Assembly: GCA_964625325.1 (NCBI GenBank)
Contig: CAZVBA010000018.1
Span: forward strand, 1 to 14,442
Reading direction: 5' to 3'
DNA length: 14,442 nt
Origin: CAZILM01 sp964625325
GTDB taxonomy: Bacteria > Patescibacteriota > Saccharimonadia > Saccharimonadales > CAYVSP01
Below the pieces are notes generated by a model. The model did not search any database, was not told the origin of the DNA, and saw nothing but the letters and a program-made list of their open reading frames with translations. Positions within the stretch are counted from its first letter, which is position 1, and every line of letters begins with the position of its first letter. Position numbers and translations under genes: made by a program. This document shows, piece by piece, positions 13,041 to 14,442 of the stretch.

Positions 13041-14329
13041 ATAACAATGCTGACTAGTCGTTGCGTACCATGGGATTCTTCTTCCTGGGTATGCAGGTTC
13101 TTGAGCTTGTAGGTCTCCTCGGCTAGTTCTTTTTCACCAATGAATATAGCGTACTGGAGATGTCGTTTGACGGCGGATTTGATTTGGCTCTCGGCTTTGC
13201 GACCGCTATAGTCAACGGCTAGATTGAGGCCCATTTCGCGCAGCTCCTTTAGAACTGGTTGCACAGCTTCAGACACATCGCCAATCAGCACTACGTAAGC
13301 GTCGGTTTCCGGCTGTAAGGCTGGCAAAAGGTCGTGCACCTCTAGAAAATTCTGCAGTGTAACGTCGCCCATAGCAAAGCCCACAGATGCCACAGACTCG
13401 ACGCCAAACAAGCCAACCAGGCCATCATAACGACCGCCGCCAAACATCGAGCGGTTATTATTGGGATTATTGTCAAACACCTCAAACACAATGTCGTTGT
13501 AATAGTCAAAGCCGCGCATGATAGCCGGTTCAAACATAATGTTACTGATACCGAGTTTTTGTAGCCGGGCCATAAGCGTGGTTAGTTTCTTGGCCGCCGC
13601 CTGAGACTTAATCTCATCCGGCAAGCTGTCCAGAGACTGAACTTTTAATATCTCCAGCAGCTTTTTGTCGCGACCGGCCTCGCGGTCCGAGGGGCTTAAA
13701 ACGGCTTCCAGTTGAGCAGCAAATTGGCCGGATTCCATCTTGTGCATGCGGTCAATCAGCTTGCTAATCGTCTCAACTTCGACTTTATTGAGCTTAAGAT
13801 AGTCGGACAGGATGTAATCCATCAGTTGCCGACTATTAAGCCGTATCGTATACGTATCGCGCTTAGCCTTAAAAGCCTGCATAACGGTGTCTGCCACTTG
13901 AATAACTTCTAAATCTGCTTCCAGGCCCTCAAGGCCGAACAGGTCAACGTTTAATTGCCAGTGCTCACGCAAGCGGCCGCGTTGGGGGCGCTCATAACGC
14001 CAAAGGTTGGGAATCGAGTACCACCTGACCGGGTAAGCCAGCTCCTGGCGGCGGGCGGCCACCATTCGGGACACCGTTGGCGTCATTTCGGGCCTAATAA
14101 CTACCTTACGCCCGCCCCTATCCTCGAAAGAATAGGTTTGCTCGTTAACAATTTCATCGCCGGTCTTAGCGGCATATAGTTCCAGTGGTTCCAGAATAGG
14201 CGCGTCATACTCTTCGTAGCCAAAACGTTCGACAACTGTACGGATGACTTCGAACAGATGCTTCTGCAGCCGCTTGTCTTCAGGGTAAAAATCCCGGGCG
14301 CCCTTATATGGTTGTGTCGATAAAGCCAT
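13022..14329 (-). CDS. hisS: Histidyl-tRNA synthetase
   Basis: Class II synthetase that charges tRNA-His. The 435 aa match the family. Visible are the N-terminal GARDFYPE and motif 2 RYERPQRGRLREHWQLNVDLFG (about residues 112-133). HisA-like RGFDYYNDIVFE and motif GGGRYDGL follow, then the motif-3 region VGFAMGD and a C-terminal anticodon-binding domain (YVVLIGDVSEAVQPVLKELR, split at its two strands, then DYSGRKAESQIKSA). Variants: RPEMTPTVSRM replaces the common RPEGTAG, and the residue aligned with E. coli Glu131 is Asp, as in archaeal/eukaryal enzymes. No cysteine. ATG 14327-14329 has no SD; the extended -10 TGATAGAAT ends seven nt ahead, so the mRNA is probably leaderless. It starts 24 nt after the tRNA-Leu CCA end; tig follows 24 nt downstream. 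Confidence 0.97.
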   Translation of the reverse strand: MALSTQPYKGARDFYPEDKRLQKHLFEVIRTVVERFGYEEYDAPILEPLELYAAKTGDEIVNEQTYSFEDRGGRKVVIRPEMTPTVSRMVAARRQELAYPVRWYSIPNLWRYERPQRGRLREHWQLNVDLFGLEGLEADLEVIQVADTVMQAFKAKRDTYTIRLNSRQLMDYILSDYLKLNKVEVETISKLIDRMHKMESGQFAAQLEAVLSPSDREAGRDKKLLEILKVQSLDSLPDEIKSQAAAKKLTTLMARLQKLGISNIMFEPAIMRGFDYYNDIVFEVFDNNPNNNRSMFGGGRYDGLVGLFGVESVASVGFAMGDVTLQNFLEVHDLLPALQPETDAYVVLIGDVSEAVQPVLKELREMGLNLAVDYSGRKAESQIKSAVKRHLQYAIFIGEKELAEETYKLKNLHTQEEESHGTQRLVSIVMDYRKK

Positions 14330-14336
14330 CTAATTC

Positions 14337-14345
14337 ATTCTATCA
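14337..14345 (-). promoter_or_regulatory. Predicted extended -10 promoter of hisS
   Basis: TGATAGAAT (TGn plus TAGAAT, five of six consensus bases) lies between tRNA-Leu and hisS, with exactly seven nt before the ATG. The -35 position falls in the tRNA 3' end and does not match consensus, so the element depends on the extended -10. It shares the 12-mer ACTGATAGAATG with the promoter at the end of rpoC. Confidence 0.5.
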
Positions 14346-14353
14346 GTAATTAA

Positions 14354-14437
14354 TGGTGCGCGAGAGAGGACTTGAACCTCCACGCCTTGCGGCACTAGGT
14401 CCTAAACCTAGCGTGTCTACCATTCCACCACTCGCGC
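14354..14437 (-). tRNA. tRNA-Leu, anticodon UAG
   Basis: An 84-nt type II tRNA with the CCA end encoded (14354-14356). The acceptor stem GCGCGAG pairs with CTCGCGC, and A is the discriminator base. The D-arm contains GTGGAATGGTAGAC. The anticodon stem CTAGG/CCTAG holds the loop TTTAGGA with anticodon UAG (reads CUA and other CUN codons). A long variable arm (TGCCGCAAGGCGT) and the T-arm GAGGTTCAAGTCCTC complete the fold. The identity is secure from the anticodon and long variable arm. It lies 24 nt ahead of hisS. Confidence 0.96.
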
Positions 14438-14442
14438 GTAAG

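Noticed and set aside
1..14442. Mobile elements, CRISPR arrays, defence or biosynthetic clusters
   Set aside because: No transposase, integrase, terminal repeats or spaced repeats seen. All genes are co-oriented core functions with minimal spacing.

Overview
This window is a housekeeping block from a bacterial chromosome. Every gene lies on the minus strand, so transcription runs from high to low coordinates. In that order it carries tRNA-Leu(UAG), hisS, tig, a small unknown gene, clpP, a GNAT-like gene, rpoB, rpoC, rpsL, rpsG, a small unknown Cys-containing gene, and the first 419 codons of fusA, which runs off the left edge. Coding density is very high. There is no mobile element, CRISPR array or gene-free stretch over 300 bp; the longest gap is the 174-bp rpoB leader.

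Organism (inference, not proven): protein sequences are bacterial, with RNA polymerase and S12 resembling Gram-positive/actinobacterial types. Unusual features are a beta-prime subunit without either zinc-binding cysteine set, an EF-G with altered guanine-recognition motifs, a 'PEMTPT' type HisRS, general cysteine scarcity and apparently leaderless genes. Together these suggest a divergent lineage such as Patescibacteria/CPR, perhaps Saccharibacteria (TM7). UGA is used as a normal stop (rpoB, rpoC), which argues against the UGA-Gly code of Gracilibacteria/Absconditabacteria.

Right third (about 10028-14437): tRNA-Leu, hisS, tig, a 73-codon ORF and clpP. None of the four protein genes has a Shine-Dalgarno sequence. 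Each has a -10-like box ending 7-8 nt before its ATG, the geometry expected for leaderless mRNAs. clpP has a perfect CIRCE operator (9-9-9) sitting between and across its -35 and -10 elements, pointing to HrcA heat-shock control. These genes cover protein folding and degradation (trigger factor, ClpP) and histidine charging. A GNAT-like gene with a good SD follows clpP.

Left two thirds (1-10021): an rpoB-rpoC-rpsL-rpsG-ORF-fusA transcription unit, tightly packed with 1-nt overlaps (rpoB/rpoC, rpsL/rpsG) and gaps of 0-2 nt (rpsG/ORF/fusA). A consensus-like promoter with a leader of about 130 nt precedes rpoB. A second strong promoter straddles the rpoC stop codon and should drive the ribosomal/EF-G genes separately. 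The most notable findings are the EF-G G4 motif NKIN (normally NKxD) with a non-canonical G5, complete loss of both beta-prime zinc sites, the CIRCE/leaderless clpP promoter, and an unrecognised 105-aa protein with four cysteines wedged between rpsG and fusA.
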